Assembly (NCBI GenBank): GCA_035293805.1
Contig: DATGMD010000092.1
Coordinates: forward strand, 1-64,000
Length of the DNA: 64,000 nucleotides
Direction: 5' to 3'
Source: JAJPHF01 sp035293805
GTDB taxonomy: Bacteria; Chloroflexota; UBA6077; JAJPHF01
The number at the start of each line of letters is the position of its first letter. The stretch's first letter is position 1. Positions 41,735 to 50,228 of this stretch are shown here, piece after piece. A program made the translations under genes and the position numbers. The notes below the pieces were generated by a model that saw only the letters and a program-made list of their open reading frames with translations, was not told where the DNA came from and made no database searches.

Positions 41735-42421
41735 TCAGCGCGGCAGGTCGGCGTCGTCCAGCGACGCGAGGCCCTCGCGCAGGGCGTAGAGCGCCGCCTG
41801 CGTGCGGCTCGCGAGCTGGAGCTTGCGCAGGATGGCGCTGACGTGGCTGCGCACGGTCGCCTCGCCCACCACGAGCGTGTCGGCGATCTCCTGGTTGCTC
41901 AGGCCGCGGGCCAGCAGCCGCAGCACCTCTAGCTCGCGGGCCGACAGCGGCTCGGCGGTGAGGGGCTGCCGCGGCTGGGCCGGGCGCTGCACCTCTTGCA
42001 GCACCATCCGCGCGACGGCCGGGTGCAGCGCCGTCTCCCCGCGCTGGGCCTGGCGAATGGCGCGCAGGACTTCGTCCGGGGCGGAGTGCTTGAGCAGGTA
42101 GCCGACCGCGCCCGCCTTCAGCGCGGGGAACACGTCCTCCTCGGCGGCGTGGCTGGTCAGCACGACGATCTTCGCGTCGGGATGGCGCGCGCCGATTCGG
42201 CGTGTTGCCTCGACGCCGCCCATGCCGGGCATCTCCAGGTCCATCAGGATGACGTCCGGCCGGTGGCGCTCCAGCAGTTGCAGCGCCTCCTCGCCGCTCT
42301 CGGCCTCGCCGACGATCTCGACGTCCGGCTCGCGGTCGAACAGGGCGCGCAGCCCCTTCCGCACCACCGCATGGTCGTCCACGAGCAGCACCCGGATGGC
42401 AGGCTCGCCGGCCTCGCTCAT
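41735..42421 (-). CDS. NarL/FixJ-family response regulator
   Basis: This 228-residue two-domain regulator has a receiver domain (IRVLLVDDHAVVRKGLRALF) with phosphoacceptor Asp61 in VILMDLEMPG, the conserved Thr/Ser and Lys in VVLTSHAA and GYLLKHSA. A LuxR-type helix-turn-helix follows: PLSARELEVLRLLARGLSNQEIADTLVVGEATVRSHVSAIL. The start overlaps the stop of the histidine-kinase gene (TGATG), so both are translated together. It probably controls the divergent PfpI-like gene and perhaps its own operon through the CTCCAACA sites near 43651. Confidence 0.92.
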   Translation of the reverse strand: MSEAGEPAIRVLLVDDHAVVRKGLRALFDREPDVEIVGEAESGEEALQLLERHRPDVILMDLEMPGMGGVEATRRIGARHPDAKIVVLTSHAAEEDVFPALKAGAVGYLLKHSAPDEVLRAIRQAQRGETALHPAVARMVLQEVQRPAQPRQPLTAEPLSARELEVLRLLARGLSNQEIADTLVVGEATVRSHVSAILRKLQLASRTQAALYALREGLASLDDADLPR

Positions 42422-43584
42422 CACGGCACCTCGACCCGCACGCGCGTCCCGGCGCCGGGCGCGCTCTCGACCGCCAGCGTGCCGCCGAGCCGTTCGGCCC
42501 GCTCGCTCATGCCCCGCAGCCCGAAGCCGCCGCTGCATCCCCGCGCCGGCTCGAACCCGACGCCGTCGTCGACAATCTCCAGCGTGGCGCCGTCGGGTGC
42601 CACGTCCAGCCACACCGTGACCCGAGTGGCCTGTGCGTGCCGGAGCACGTTGTTGAGCGCCTCCTGCGCCAGTCGATACAGCTCCTGCTCCGTCTCGGGC
42701 GGCAGCCGCGCCGCGTGCTCGCCGTGAAACTCAGTCACTAGCCCCGCCCGCGCCTCGACCGCCCGCAGCCGCGCTTCGAGCGCCCCCGCCAGGCCGTGCT
42801 CCTCCAGCAGCGGCGGCCGCAGCTCGAACAGCAGGAGCCGCATCTCCCCCAGCGCCTCCTGAACTGTCTCGCGGATCTCCCGCAGGTGGGCGGCCGCGGG
42901 CGCCGTCTCCCCGTCCGCTAGCGCCCGCCCGGCCGCCTCGGCGTACAGCGACACGCCGTAGAGCGCCTGGCTCACGGAGTCGTGCAGCTCGCGGGCCAGC
43001 CGCTGCCGCTCCTCCAGCACCGCCGCCTGGCGGGCGCGCTCGTGCAGCCGCGCGTTCTCCATGGCGACCGCGGCCTGGCGGGCGATCGCCAGTGCAAGCG
43101 CGGCGTCGCGTGGACCGTAGGCGTGCGGCGCGGGGTTGGTGATGCTGAGCAGGCCGATGATCCGACCGCGCACCACCAGCGGCACCCACATCGCCGAGCG
43201 GATGAAGGCATAGGTAGTATCCAGCTCGTCTTCGCCGATCAGACGGCGGAACGTCGCCGCCTCGGCGCTCTCTCCCCGGACATCCGCGATGATGATCGGC
43301 TCGTCCTGGCTGAGCCGATCCCAGTAGGCGCGGAAATCGTTCACCGCGTAGTGAATGCGGCGCGCCTCCTCCCAGGTGAAGGAGGCCGGCCCCCGCATGT
43401 GCGCGAACGTCAGGCACTCGCCGGCCGGGTCGAGGACGAGGATCGCCGTGCCACTGTAGTTCACCACCATGCCGAGATGGTCCAACAGCAGCTCCAGCAG
43501 CGGGTGCAGCTCGAGCGTGGAGGCCAGGTCGCGGGCCGCGTCGAGCAGCGCCCCGACCTCCGGCCCGAGGGTGTCTGTCTCCAT
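42421..43584 (-). CDS. NarL-type sensor histidine kinase with GAF domain
   Basis: This soluble 387-residue kinase has an N-terminal GAF-like sensor domain (about residues 15-175; LELHPLLELLLDHLGMVVNYSG, VPLVVRGRIIGLLSITNPA). A HisKA_3 dimerisation helix follows with the phosphoacceptor His201 in LARELHDSVSQALYG, and an ATPase domain with EALNNVLRHAQATRV (N box), DDGVGFEP (G1) and FGLRGMSERAERLGG. It lacks transmembrane segments, so it senses an intracellular signal such as redox, gas or a small molecule. GGAGG precedes the ATG. It pairs with the response regulator that overlaps its stop. Confidence 0.92.
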   Translation of the reverse strand: METDTLGPEVGALLDAARDLASTLELHPLLELLLDHLGMVVNYSGTAILVLDPAGECLTFAHMRGPASFTWEEARRIHYAVNDFRAYWDRLSQDEPIIIADVRGESAEAATFRRLIGEDELDTTYAFIRSAMWVPLVVRGRIIGLLSITNPAPHAYGPRDAALALAIARQAAVAMENARLHERARQAAVLEERQRLARELHDSVSQALYGVSLYAEAAGRALADGETAPAAAHLREIRETVQEALGEMRLLLFELRPPLLEEHGLAGALEARLRAVEARAGLVTEFHGEHAARLPPETEQELYRLAQEALNNVLRHAQATRVTVWLDVAPDGATLEIVDDGVGFEPARGCSGGFGLRGMSERAERLGGTLAVESAPGAGTRVRVEVP

Positions 43585-43777
43585 ATCGGGGCCTCCGCAG
43601 GGAGCGTGCCGAGGGGCGCGTGCGGCGGCGCCACGGGAACGACCTGCTCACTCCAACATTTGTTGGAGCGCGAATCCGCGAATTGTGGGCTCCTCGTTCC
43701 GCGTTCCTTCGGATGCCGGGCGGCGGCTCCAACAGGATACTGTGAGTAACGAACCTGTGAGGGAGGTGAACGTCCGG
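43585..43777. promoter_or_regulatory. Divergent control region with repeated CTCCAACA half-sites
   Basis: This 193-base region separates the kinase and PfpI-like genes. It contains the 18-base palindrome CTCCAACATTTGTTGGAG at 43651-43668 and a third CTCCAACA at 43727-43734. NarL-type regulators bind short inverted repeats of this kind. Distances to the starts (83 and 110 bases from the palindrome, 44 from the single site) are compatible with promoter control. Confidence 0.6.
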
Positions 43778-45253
43778 ATGGCAGCACAGACATTGCTACT
43801 CGTTGCCCGTCTCCCCCGGCGGCTCCTGAAGCCGCTGGGCTATGCGCTGGCGTTTCTCTTGCCGCCGCTCATCGTTGTCGTGATTGCCCAGGGGGCCATC
43901 ATCGTCCGGGCCCAGAGCCAGCCGCGGCCGCCGGCCTTCGACCAGCCGCTGCCGGCGCCCCCCGCGCACGACCCGGCCAAGCGCACCGCGGTGATCGTGG
44001 CCGGCAACGCGGCCACCGAGAGCAGCGACCTGCTTGGCCCGTACGAGGTGCTTGCCGCGTCGGGCGCCTTCAACGTGTACCTCGTCGCGCCCGAGCGCCG
44101 CCTGACGCCGCTGGTGCCGCAGCCGCACTGCTGCGGCCCCCTCGACGTGGTCCCCCACTACTCGTTCGCCGACTACGACCGCGTGATCGGGGCGGCCCCG
44201 GACCTGGTGGTCGTTCCCTTCATCCCGTTCACGGACACCGTGGACGCCGAGGTGCTCCCCTGGCTGCTCGCGCAGCCAGGGGAGCAGACCGTGATCCTGT
44301 CGATCTGCGGCGGCGCGAAGATGGTCGCCGACGCGGGCCTGCTCGCCGGCCGCCAGGCCACCTCGCACGCCACCAACCTGCCGATTCTGGCACGGACCCA
44401 CCCCGAGGTCACCTGGGTGCACGGCGTCCGCTACGTCGACGACGGGCGCTTCATCTCGTCGGCGGGCGTGACCTCCGGCATCGACGCGACGCTGCACACC
44501 CTCGAGCGCTTCCTCGGCCGCGATGCCGCCGAGGACACGGCCGCGCGCGTCGGCTACCCCTACACGCGGTTCCTGGACGACCCGACCTGGCCGGTACCGG
44601 ACGACGGCCTCCTGGCCCGGCCCGGTCCGCTCGACGTCGCCGTCTGGCCGAACGCCTTCCGCTGGCATCGCACCCAGATCGGCGTCGCCCTCTACTCGGG
44701 CGTACGGGAGATCGAGCTGGCCTCGATCGTCGACGCCTACCCGCGCTCCACGGCGGCGGACGTGCACACTATCGCGCCCGAGCGGACGTTCGTGCGCACG
44801 CGCCACGGCCTCGACCTGCTCCCGCGCTTCGATTTGGCGTCGGCGCCAGCGCTGGACCGCGTGCTGCTCCCCGGCCGACCGGACGCGGCGGTTGCCGCGC
44901 CCGTCGAGCGCTGGGCAGCTACCCACGTGGGCCAGGGCGCGGAGCGCATCCACGAGGCCGGCGGCTATCCATATGATGTGACCTTCCGCGACCTGGCGCG
45001 GCAGGAGACGCGGCTGATCGCGGCGAGCGCCGCGCGCTGGCTAGAGTACCCGATAGCGCCGGACGCATGGGAGGGCCGCGACTGGTCACCGGCGCTGGTC
45101 CTGCGGGCGGTCGCCCTCGGGGCGCTCGGGGTGATCCTGTTCCTGGGTGTGCGAAGGCTCGGGGCGGCGCGGGCCGCGGCCTCGCCCGCGCCGGGTACGC
45201 CGACGGCGCCGCGGGCACGTACGTCCGGCAGCGCCCCCGTCGCTCCGCGCTAG
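43778..45253 (+). CDS. Membrane-anchored double DJ-1/PfpI-like protein
   Basis: This 491-residue protein has an N-terminal membrane helix (YALAFLLPPLIVVVIAQGAI). A first DJ-1/PfpI-type domain follows, carrying the nucleophile elbow ILSICGGAKMVADAGLLAGRQATSH and a later GVTSGIDATLHTL. A second related domain of about 200 residues (DVAVWPNAFRWHRTQIGVAL, DVHTIAPERTFVRTRHGL) lacks a clear Cys elbow. A C-terminal membrane helix (LVLRAVALGALGVILFLGVRRL) and a Pro/Ala tail end the protein. AraC-type regulators and chaperone-like proteins use this fold, but the double membrane anchoring is unusual. The start at 43778 follows GGGAGGTGA. It is divergent from, and likely controlled by, the two-component pair. 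Confidence 0.82.
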   Translation: MAAQTLLLVARLPRRLLKPLGYALAFLLPPLIVVVIAQGAIIVRAQSQPRPPAFDQPLPAPPAHDPAKRTAVIVAGNAATESSDLLGPYEVLAASGAFNVYLVAPERRLTPLVPQPHCCGPLDVVPHYSFADYDRVIGAAPDLVVVPFIPFTDTVDAEVLPWLLAQPGEQTVILSICGGAKMVADAGLLAGRQATSHATNLPILARTHPEVTWVHGVRYVDDGRFISSAGVTSGIDATLHTLERFLGRDAAEDTAARVGYPYTRFLDDPTWPVPDDGLLARPGPLDVAVWPNAFRWHRTQIGVALYSGVREIELASIVDAYPRSTAADVHTIAPERTFVRTRHGLDLLPRFDLASAPALDRVLLPGRPDAAVAAPVERWAATHVGQGAERIHEAGGYPYDVTFRDLARQETRLIAASAARWLEYPIAPDAWEGRDWSPALVLRAVALGALGVILFLGVRRLGAARAAASPAPGTPTAPRARTSGSAPVAPR

Positions 45254-45303
45254 CCTTCCGGTGGTACGCCGTCTGCACAACGCACTGCCGGCCCTGAGTT
45301 GCC

Positions 45304-45358
45304 GGCCCAGGTTCGCGTGTGTATTTGGCTTGGCCAAATACACACGCGAACCTGGGCC
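45304..45358. repeat. Perfect 26-base-arm palindrome upstream of the CPBP protease gene
   Basis: Arms beginning GGCCCAGGTTCGCGTGTGTA pair perfectly around a TTG loop. The element sits between the PfpI-like stop and the CPBP start. A diverged relative occurs at 3503-3556. The great length of the perfect arms and its recurrence suggest a mobile palindromic element, which may also end the preceding transcript. Confidence 0.75.
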
Positions 45359-45388
45359 ACTGCTTGGCGTCGCACGGGAGAGGTGCGT

Positions 45389-46219
45389 ATGAACGCCCCG
45401 CTGCCAGCGGATACGACCGTCGGCCCCCCTGCCCCGGCGGAGGACCCCAACTCGGTCGAGCGCCTGCGCGCTCGGGTGGCGGCTGGGCGGCTCGGCTGGA
45501 CGTGGCCCGTCGCGCTGGCGCTCGTGCGCTTGCCCCTGATTCTCATCGGCTATGCGCTCGCCTACGCCGCGTACAGGGCCACGGGCGCCGCTGATCCGTG
45601 GGGAGCCGCCCAGGCGTCCAATCTGTTCTGGTTCACGCTCGTGGTCGATTTGCCCTGCCTGGCGCTGCTGGTCTGGCGGACGCGGGCCGAGGGGCTGCGC
45701 CTGCGCGACCTCATCGGCTACCGTGCCGACCGGCTGCCGCTCGACGTCGGGCTGGGGCTGGGCGTGGGCGTTGCCATGCTCGTGATCCTGTTCGTCGTGC
45801 AGTTCGCGCTCTCGTTGGCGCTCGGCCTCTCGCCGTCGGGCGCGAGCGGCTTCACCCCGCCGCCGCCGTGGATCGGCTGGTGGGGCGTCCTGGTCTTCCC
45901 CATCGCGGTTGGCTTCGTGGAGGAGATGGTTTACCGGGGCTACAGCCAGCCCCGCTTCGAGGCGCTGACGGGGAGCGCGGGGCGTGGTGTCCTGCTGATG
46001 ACGCTGGCGTTCGGCGCCCAGCACCTCGTGCTGCCGCTCGTGTCGCCTCAGGTCTCGCTCGTGCGCTTCGGCGCGACCGCCGCCACGGCGCTCTTCCTCG
46101 GCTGGGTGTACGTGCGCACCCGACGGCTGACGGCGCTCATCCTCGGCCACTGGCTCGCCGACCTGCTCGGCCTCGGCCTGCCCCTCCTCGCCGCGGCCCT
46201 CGCCGCCGCTGGGCGCTGA
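45389..46219 (+). CDS. CPBP-family intramembrane metalloprotease (Abi-like)
   Basis: This 276-residue membrane protein has six or seven hydrophobic segments and the CPBP/Abi signature. Motif 1 is VGFVEEMVYRGY (paired Glu and downstream Arg), motif 2 is FGAQHL with the metal-binding His, and motif 3 is GHWLADLLG. Bacterial members include the type II CAAX-like proteases, often tied to bacteriocin self-immunity or stress. The start at 45389 follows GGAGAGG; an open frame reaches back through the palindrome but is not protein-like. The substrate is unknown. Confidence 0.85.
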   Translation: MNAPLPADTTVGPPAPAEDPNSVERLRARVAAGRLGWTWPVALALVRLPLILIGYALAYAAYRATGAADPWGAAQASNLFWFTLVVDLPCLALLVWRTRAEGLRLRDLIGYRADRLPLDVGLGLGVGVAMLVILFVVQFALSLALGLSPSGASGFTPPPPWIGWWGVLVFPIAVGFVEEMVYRGYSQPRFEALTGSAGRGVLLMTLAFGAQHLVLPLVSPQVSLVRFGATAATALFLGWVYVRTRRLTALILGHWLADLLGLGLPLLAAALAAAGR

Positions 46220-46261
46220 GCGTCGCCGCCCCGTGACCAGTGGCTCGGGTGGCCTCAGCGC
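46213..46261. terminator. Possible bidirectional terminator between convergent genes
   Basis: GCGCTGAG at 46213 and CTCAGCGC at 46254 are complementary across a 33-base loop that spans the ends of the convergent CPBP and cupin genes. There is no T-run, and the support is weak. Confidence 0.25.
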
Positions 46262-46611
46262 TACTCCACCGGCACGAAGATGCACAGGCGCGGCTGGTTG
46301 CCGACGGCCTTCGACAGATGGCCCTTGCCCGTCACGTCCTCGACGAGCAGCACCTCGCCGGGGCCGATGACGCGGCTCTCGCCGTCGCTCGCCGTGATCT
46401 CGACCGCGCCTTCCAGGTTGATGATGTACTGGCGGCGCGGCGCCGGGTGCCAGTCGAGGTCGTAGGTCGGCGCCACCTCGCGGAAGATGATGCCGTTCGC
46501 GGGGAACCGCTGGGACAGCTTGCTGCCCCGCGCTTGCTCCGCCCACTCGATCTCCAGGTCCTCGAAGTGGGACTCGCCGTTGGCGTCCGGGTACAGGTGG
46601 TGAATCTTCAT
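46261..46611 (-). CDS. Cupin-2 domain protein
   Basis: This 116-residue single cupin starts KIHHLYPDANGESHFEDLEIEW. The cupin motif region is around LDWHPAPRRQYIINLEGAVEIT, and the second motif is GPGEVLLVEDVTGKGHLS. The histidines and glutamate spaced as H-x-x-P...Y...E suggest a metal site. Small cupins act as isomerases, dioxygenases or sensors. The start at 46611 has AAGGAGAAT upstream. An open frame continues another 630 bases upstream, but that is the antisense of other genes. It is divergent from the small antitoxin-like gene. Confidence 0.85.
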   Translation of the reverse strand: MKIHHLYPDANGESHFEDLEIEWAEQARGSKLSQRFPANGIIFREVAPTYDLDWHPAPRRQYIINLEGAVEITASDGESRVIGPGEVLLVEDVTGKGHLSKAVGNQPRLCIFVPVE

Positions 46612-46791
46612 GGATTCTCCTTCGCGCGCATGCCGCCTATTGTGGCGGACCGCTCCATACCCCGGCCAGCAGCTCGTTTCTAGGAGGTACTCGGGCGCCC
46701 ACAGGCCCGTGCCTATAATGGCCTCGGCGATGGCGAAGGTGGCTAGGGAGCGGACAATCGCGCCGGGCGACCACGCGAGAGAGGGCCACGT

Positions 46792-47055
46792 ATGAAGAGC
46801 CATAAGCGTCAATCGGAGTCGGACGCGGGGATGCAGCCTGAGTACGACTTCACTACCGGCGTGCGCGGCAAGTACGCCGAGCGCTATGCGGCGGGTAGCA
46901 ACGTCGTGGTTCTGGCGCCCGATGTCGCCGAGGTGTTCACCGACTCCGACTCCGTCAACGAGGCGCTTCGGGTGCTCGCGAACCTCGTCCGTGAGCGGGC
47001 GGCTGCTCCCGCTCGTGGTGCCTCTCCCAGTCGTCGCCCAGCGCGGCACAGCTAG
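46792..47055 (+). CDS. Antitoxin-like small conserved protein
   Basis: This 87-residue protein has the conserved core YDFTTGVRGKYAERYAAGSNVVVLAPDVAEVF and DSVNEALRVLANL. That core is found in many stand-alone or toxin-partner antitoxin-like proteins of Cyanobacteria and Chloroflexi. No toxin gene overlaps or follows it. The C-terminus (after residue 70) is a low-complexity Ala/Arg tail that may result from drift past an ancestral stop. GAGAGGG precedes the ATG. Function is unknown. Confidence 0.7.
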   Translation: MKSHKRQSESDAGMQPEYDFTTGVRGKYAERYAAGSNVVVLAPDVAEVFTDSDSVNEALRVLANLVRERAAAPARGASPSRRPARHS

Positions 47056-47101
47056 GGAAGCTGAAGCGGCGATGGCCTGGCCCCCGTCCCCCATTACATA
47101 G

Positions 47102-48829
47102 TTACATATACGGCTCGCCGCCCGAGATGTAGGTGCCGAGGACGTTGCCGCGGGTGATCGGCAGGAGCAGGCACGACGGGTGGGCGGCGTCGTGGTACAC
47201 CGTGACGCGCGCGGGCATCTGGCGGCGGATGTGGCCGGCCGCAATCGCCTCCAGCGAGTGGGCCGGCTCGTCGTCGGTACACGAGACGCGCAGCTTGATG
47301 CGCGAGCCGCCCGCGAACAGGTTAGCCGTCGGCACGATCGGGATCTGGAACTCGTAGACCTCGCCGGGCGTCAGCGGCTCGGCCCGGTCGTGCGGGTGGT
47401 ACGGCTGCCAGGGCGTCGACCGCGCCGGGTCGACGGCGCGGTGGGAGCCGCGCAGCCAGCCGCGCGTCAGGACCCGCTCCTTGCCGCTTGGGTCCACCTC
47501 GCGCAGGCTCACGAACAGCAGCACGTCGTCGTCGGTCGTCGAGGCGTAGAGGCGCAGCACGGCGGGGCCGATCACCTCCGTCTCCTCGACCAGCTTCGGC
47601 GTGGTGAACTCCAGGTAGCCGCGGCTCCACGGCGAGTCGGAGAACGTGGTGTAGCCCTCGCCGGGATATAGCTCGTGCTCCCACAGCAGGCCGTTCTCGT
47701 GCAGGTAGAACGGCGTCCACTTCGTCTCGGCCAGCGGCCATTCGTCGGCGGCTTTCCAGCGGTGCGTGCCCATCAGGAAGAGGCGGATCGGCGGCTCGTC
47801 CATGATGCGCGTGTCGTTGCCCTTCAGCCAGTAGTCGAACCAGCGCAGCGACTCGTACTGAAGCTGGTAGACGGGCCGGTCGAGGTACGCCTGCGGGCCG
47901 ACGATCATCTTCTTCGGCCCGCGCAGGTTGTCCCAGCTGCGGAAGGCGCCGGGCAGGTGCAGGCCGTAGAGCGACCAGTCGGCGCCGACGTAGGCCGGCA
48001 CGTCGATCGTCTCGTACTTCAGGCGTCGCTTGTCCCAGAACGGCCCGTCGGTCGGGTTCACGACGATGTCCGAGAGCAGCGCGGCGGTGGGCTCGTCCAC
48101 GTTGCGCAGCGCGGCCACCAGCTCGGGGATGGCGCGCAGGTCGGGGTCTCGCAGCGCCTCCGCGATGGCGGCGCGGTAGCGCTCCTCGCCCCACTCGCGC
48201 CGCGCCTCGCTCTCGTAACGGCAGTTGTACAGCGAGCCGCGGCCCCAGTGGATCGCCCAGTTCTTGTTCAGGATGCCGCCGTGGTAGAACGAGTCGCGGT
48301 ACTGGTCGGTGGAGGCCCACGGCGAAAACAGGCATTTCAGGTGGGGCGGGTTCAGCGCGGCGACGAAGAGCTGGATGCGCGCGAAGTAGGACACGCCGAA
48401 CATGCCCACGTTGCCGTCGCACCACGGCTGGCTGGCGGCCCACTCGATCAGCTCGTAGCCGTCCTGGCACTCGCGCCGGTCGAGAAACTGGTACGTGCCG
48501 CCGGAGTTGCCGGTGCCGCGCACGTTAGCGATGACGTGGACGTAGCCGCGACGCACGAAGAACGACGAGTCGCCCGCCTCCAGGAAGCCGTTGCCCTTCT
48601 CCTGGCCCGGTCGCAGGCCGATCGCCGCGAAGCCGGCCGCGCCGATCGGTGCCCACTGCCCCACCGGATCGTAAGGGTGCATGCCGAGGATCGCGGGGAA
48701 TTGGCCGGCCGCGGCGGGGCGGAAGATAGTCGCCTCTAGCTCGACGCCGTCGCTCATGCGCACCCGCACGCCGTGCTCGGCGCGCACCTCGTACTGCCGC
48801 TCGGACGTCTGCCACGTCTTGCCGAACAT
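47102..48829 (-). CDS. CocE/NonD-family alpha/beta hydrolase (copy 1)
   Basis: This 575-residue X-Pro dipeptidyl-peptidase/CocE-type hydrolase has an N-terminal alpha/beta hydrolase domain with HVIANVRGTGNSGG and the nucleophile elbow GMFGVSYFARIQ. The acid and histidine regions follow (GPKKMIVGPQA, YWLKGNDTRIMDEPP). A C-terminal jelly-roll domain begins near VIGPAVLRLYAST and includes TRGWLRGSHRAVDPARSTPW. The family includes cocaine esterase and X-Pro peptidases, and substrates range from esters to amides. AGGAGG lies upstream. It is a paralogue of the gene at 60219 (shared segments GSHRAVDPAR and YQPYHPHDR-like). There is no signal peptide, so it is cytoplasmic. Confidence 0.9.
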   Translation of the reverse strand: MFGKTWQTSERQYEVRAEHGVRVRMSDGVELEATIFRPAAAGQFPAILGMHPYDPVGQWAPIGAAGFAAIGLRPGQEKGNGFLEAGDSSFFVRRGYVHVIANVRGTGNSGGTYQFLDRRECQDGYELIEWAASQPWCDGNVGMFGVSYFARIQLFVAALNPPHLKCLFSPWASTDQYRDSFYHGGILNKNWAIHWGRGSLYNCRYESEARREWGEERYRAAIAEALRDPDLRAIPELVAALRNVDEPTAALLSDIVVNPTDGPFWDKRRLKYETIDVPAYVGADWSLYGLHLPGAFRSWDNLRGPKKMIVGPQAYLDRPVYQLQYESLRWFDYWLKGNDTRIMDEPPIRLFLMGTHRWKAADEWPLAETKWTPFYLHENGLLWEHELYPGEGYTTFSDSPWSRGYLEFTTPKLVEETEVIGPAVLRLYASTTDDDVLLFVSLREVDPSGKERVLTRGWLRGSHRAVDPARSTPWQPYHPHDRAEPLTPGEVYEFQIPIVPTANLFAGGSRIKLRVSCTDDEPAHSLEAIAAGHIRRQMPARVTVYHDAAHPSCLLLPITRGNVLGTYISGGEPYM

Positions 48830-48980
48830 GGCTGCCTAACCTCCTGACGCCACGCCCGTGCGGCGCGCGGCGTCGCGGGATCGCGCGGAATAATGGGAGC
48901 GCGGGCCAGAACGGAGCGGCGGCCTCGACGGCCGCGGGCGCGCACGAGACGCGCCCGTACGTGCCCTAGGGCGATCCGAC

Positions 48981-50228
48981 TCATCTAGGCCGCTGCGGGT
49001 GCTCGACCGGCTGGTACGGCCCCAGGATGCTGTTGGCGTAGTCTAGGAAGCTGTGGTCCACGACCTGGCTGAGATCGACCTTCTGCGTCACCAGCCCCTT
49101 CTCGATGAACCAGTCCTGGTAGATCGCCATCTTCTCCAGGTTCAGGTAGCCGTCAGGCTTCATGCCGGTGGGCGGCACCTTGCGGATCAGCCGCTCGTCC
49201 TTGAGCGGCGTGAATTTCTTCTGCACGTCCACGATGATCTGGAAATCGCGCCGGCCGTCGTAGGCGTCCCAGTAGTCGCGCACGCCGCGCAGGTAGGCGA
49301 CCATGTAGTTGCGCGCGGCCGGCGTGTTGCGCGCGAACGTCTCGCTGTACTCGACGCCGGAGACGTTGCCGTTCGGATCCACGTCGTCGGTGTACACTAC
49401 TTTCTTGATGACGCCCGCATCCTCCAACTGGGTCGCCCAGGGCTCGTTGAACATCCCGGCGTCGATGGCCTTGTTGCTGAACGCCACGGCCATGTCGGGG
49501 AACGCCAGCGGCACCATCTCGACGTCGTCGGGCTGTAGGCCCCCGCGCGCCAGCATCAGGTCGAACGCATACTCGCTCAGCGTGCCGAGGCTCGACAGGC
49601 CCACCTTGAAACCCTTGAGGTCCTGGTAGCCGGTCCACGGCTGCCGCTCGAGGATGTCCGTGCGCACGGCGAGGCTCGGCGTGGTGCGGCCGGGGATGTT
49701 GCCGCCGTGGTCGGCCACCATGCGCACGCCGACGCCGCGCGCCGCCGCGTTGAACAGCGCCGGCGAGACGGCCTGGTGGCCCACGTCCAGCTGGTCGCCG
49801 CTCAGCAGCGCCACCATGTCGTTCGTGGAGGTGATCTCGTGGACGTCGATGTTGATGCCTAGCTCCTGGAAGTAGCCCTGCTCGATGCCCAGGAACGTGG
49901 GGGTCTGGGCGGCGATGCCCGCGTTGGCGAAGCGCACGGTGATCGGCTGGGGCACTGGCACGGCCTGCGCCCCGGCACTCGCCGGCGCGGCCGCCGGGCT
50001 CGCCGCGGCCGCCTCGCCCACGGAGCCCGCCGTACTCGCGGACGGCCCGCCCGATCCCCCACTGTTGGCGGGCGCGGACTGCCCCGATCCACCCACACCG
50101 GGGGGCGATTGCGCGGCGGGAGCCGCGGGCGGCGCGGCGGCCGGGCCGCTCGAACGGGACGCCGCCCCGGCGCAGGCGCTGCCGAGCAGCACCGTCAGGA
50201 GAGCCGCGCTCACGAGCTGTCCGTACAT
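48981..50228 (-). CDS. NMT1-like substrate-binding lipoprotein (orphan, copy 3)
   Basis: This 415-residue lipoprotein has lipobox GSAC (Cys19) and a long Ala/Gly/Ser/Pro linker (about residues 20-90). The NMT1/SsuA domain contains FLGIEQGYFQELGINIDV, ALLSGDQLDVGHQ, DLKGFKVGLSSLGT and MVAYLRGVRDYWDAY. The C-terminus VDHSFLDYANSILGPYQP is nearly the same as that of the lipoprotein at 58308, showing recent relationship. The start at 50228 follows GAGAGGAG; the frame stays open far upstream without protein-like sequence. It is upstream of the CocE hydrolase on the same strand, so hydrolase and binding protein may handle one compound. There is no transporter partner. Confidence 0.9.
   Translation of the reverse strand: MYGQLVSAALLTVLLGSACAGAASRSSGPAAAPPAAPAAQSPPGVGGSGQSAPANSGGSGGPSASTAGSVGEAAAASPAAAPASAGAQAVPVPQPITVRFANAGIAAQTPTFLGIEQGYFQELGINIDVHEITSTNDMVALLSGDQLDVGHQAVSPALFNAAARGVGVRMVADHGGNIPGRTTPSLAVRTDILERQPWTGYQDLKGFKVGLSSLGTLSEYAFDLMLARGGLQPDDVEMVPLAFPDMAVAFSNKAIDAGMFNEPWATQLEDAGVIKKVVYTDDVDPNGNVSGVEYSETFARNTPAARNYMVAYLRGVRDYWDAYDGRRDFQIIVDVQKKFTPLKDERLIRKVPPTGMKPDGYLNLEKMAIYQDWFIEKGLVTQKVDLSQVVDHSFLDYANSILGPYQPVEHPQRPR

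Noticed and set aside
45086..46546. 486-codon minus-strand frame across the CPBP gene
   Set aside because: It runs antisense through a clear CPBP membrane gene and the palindrome, and its product is Arg/Gln-rich with no domain.
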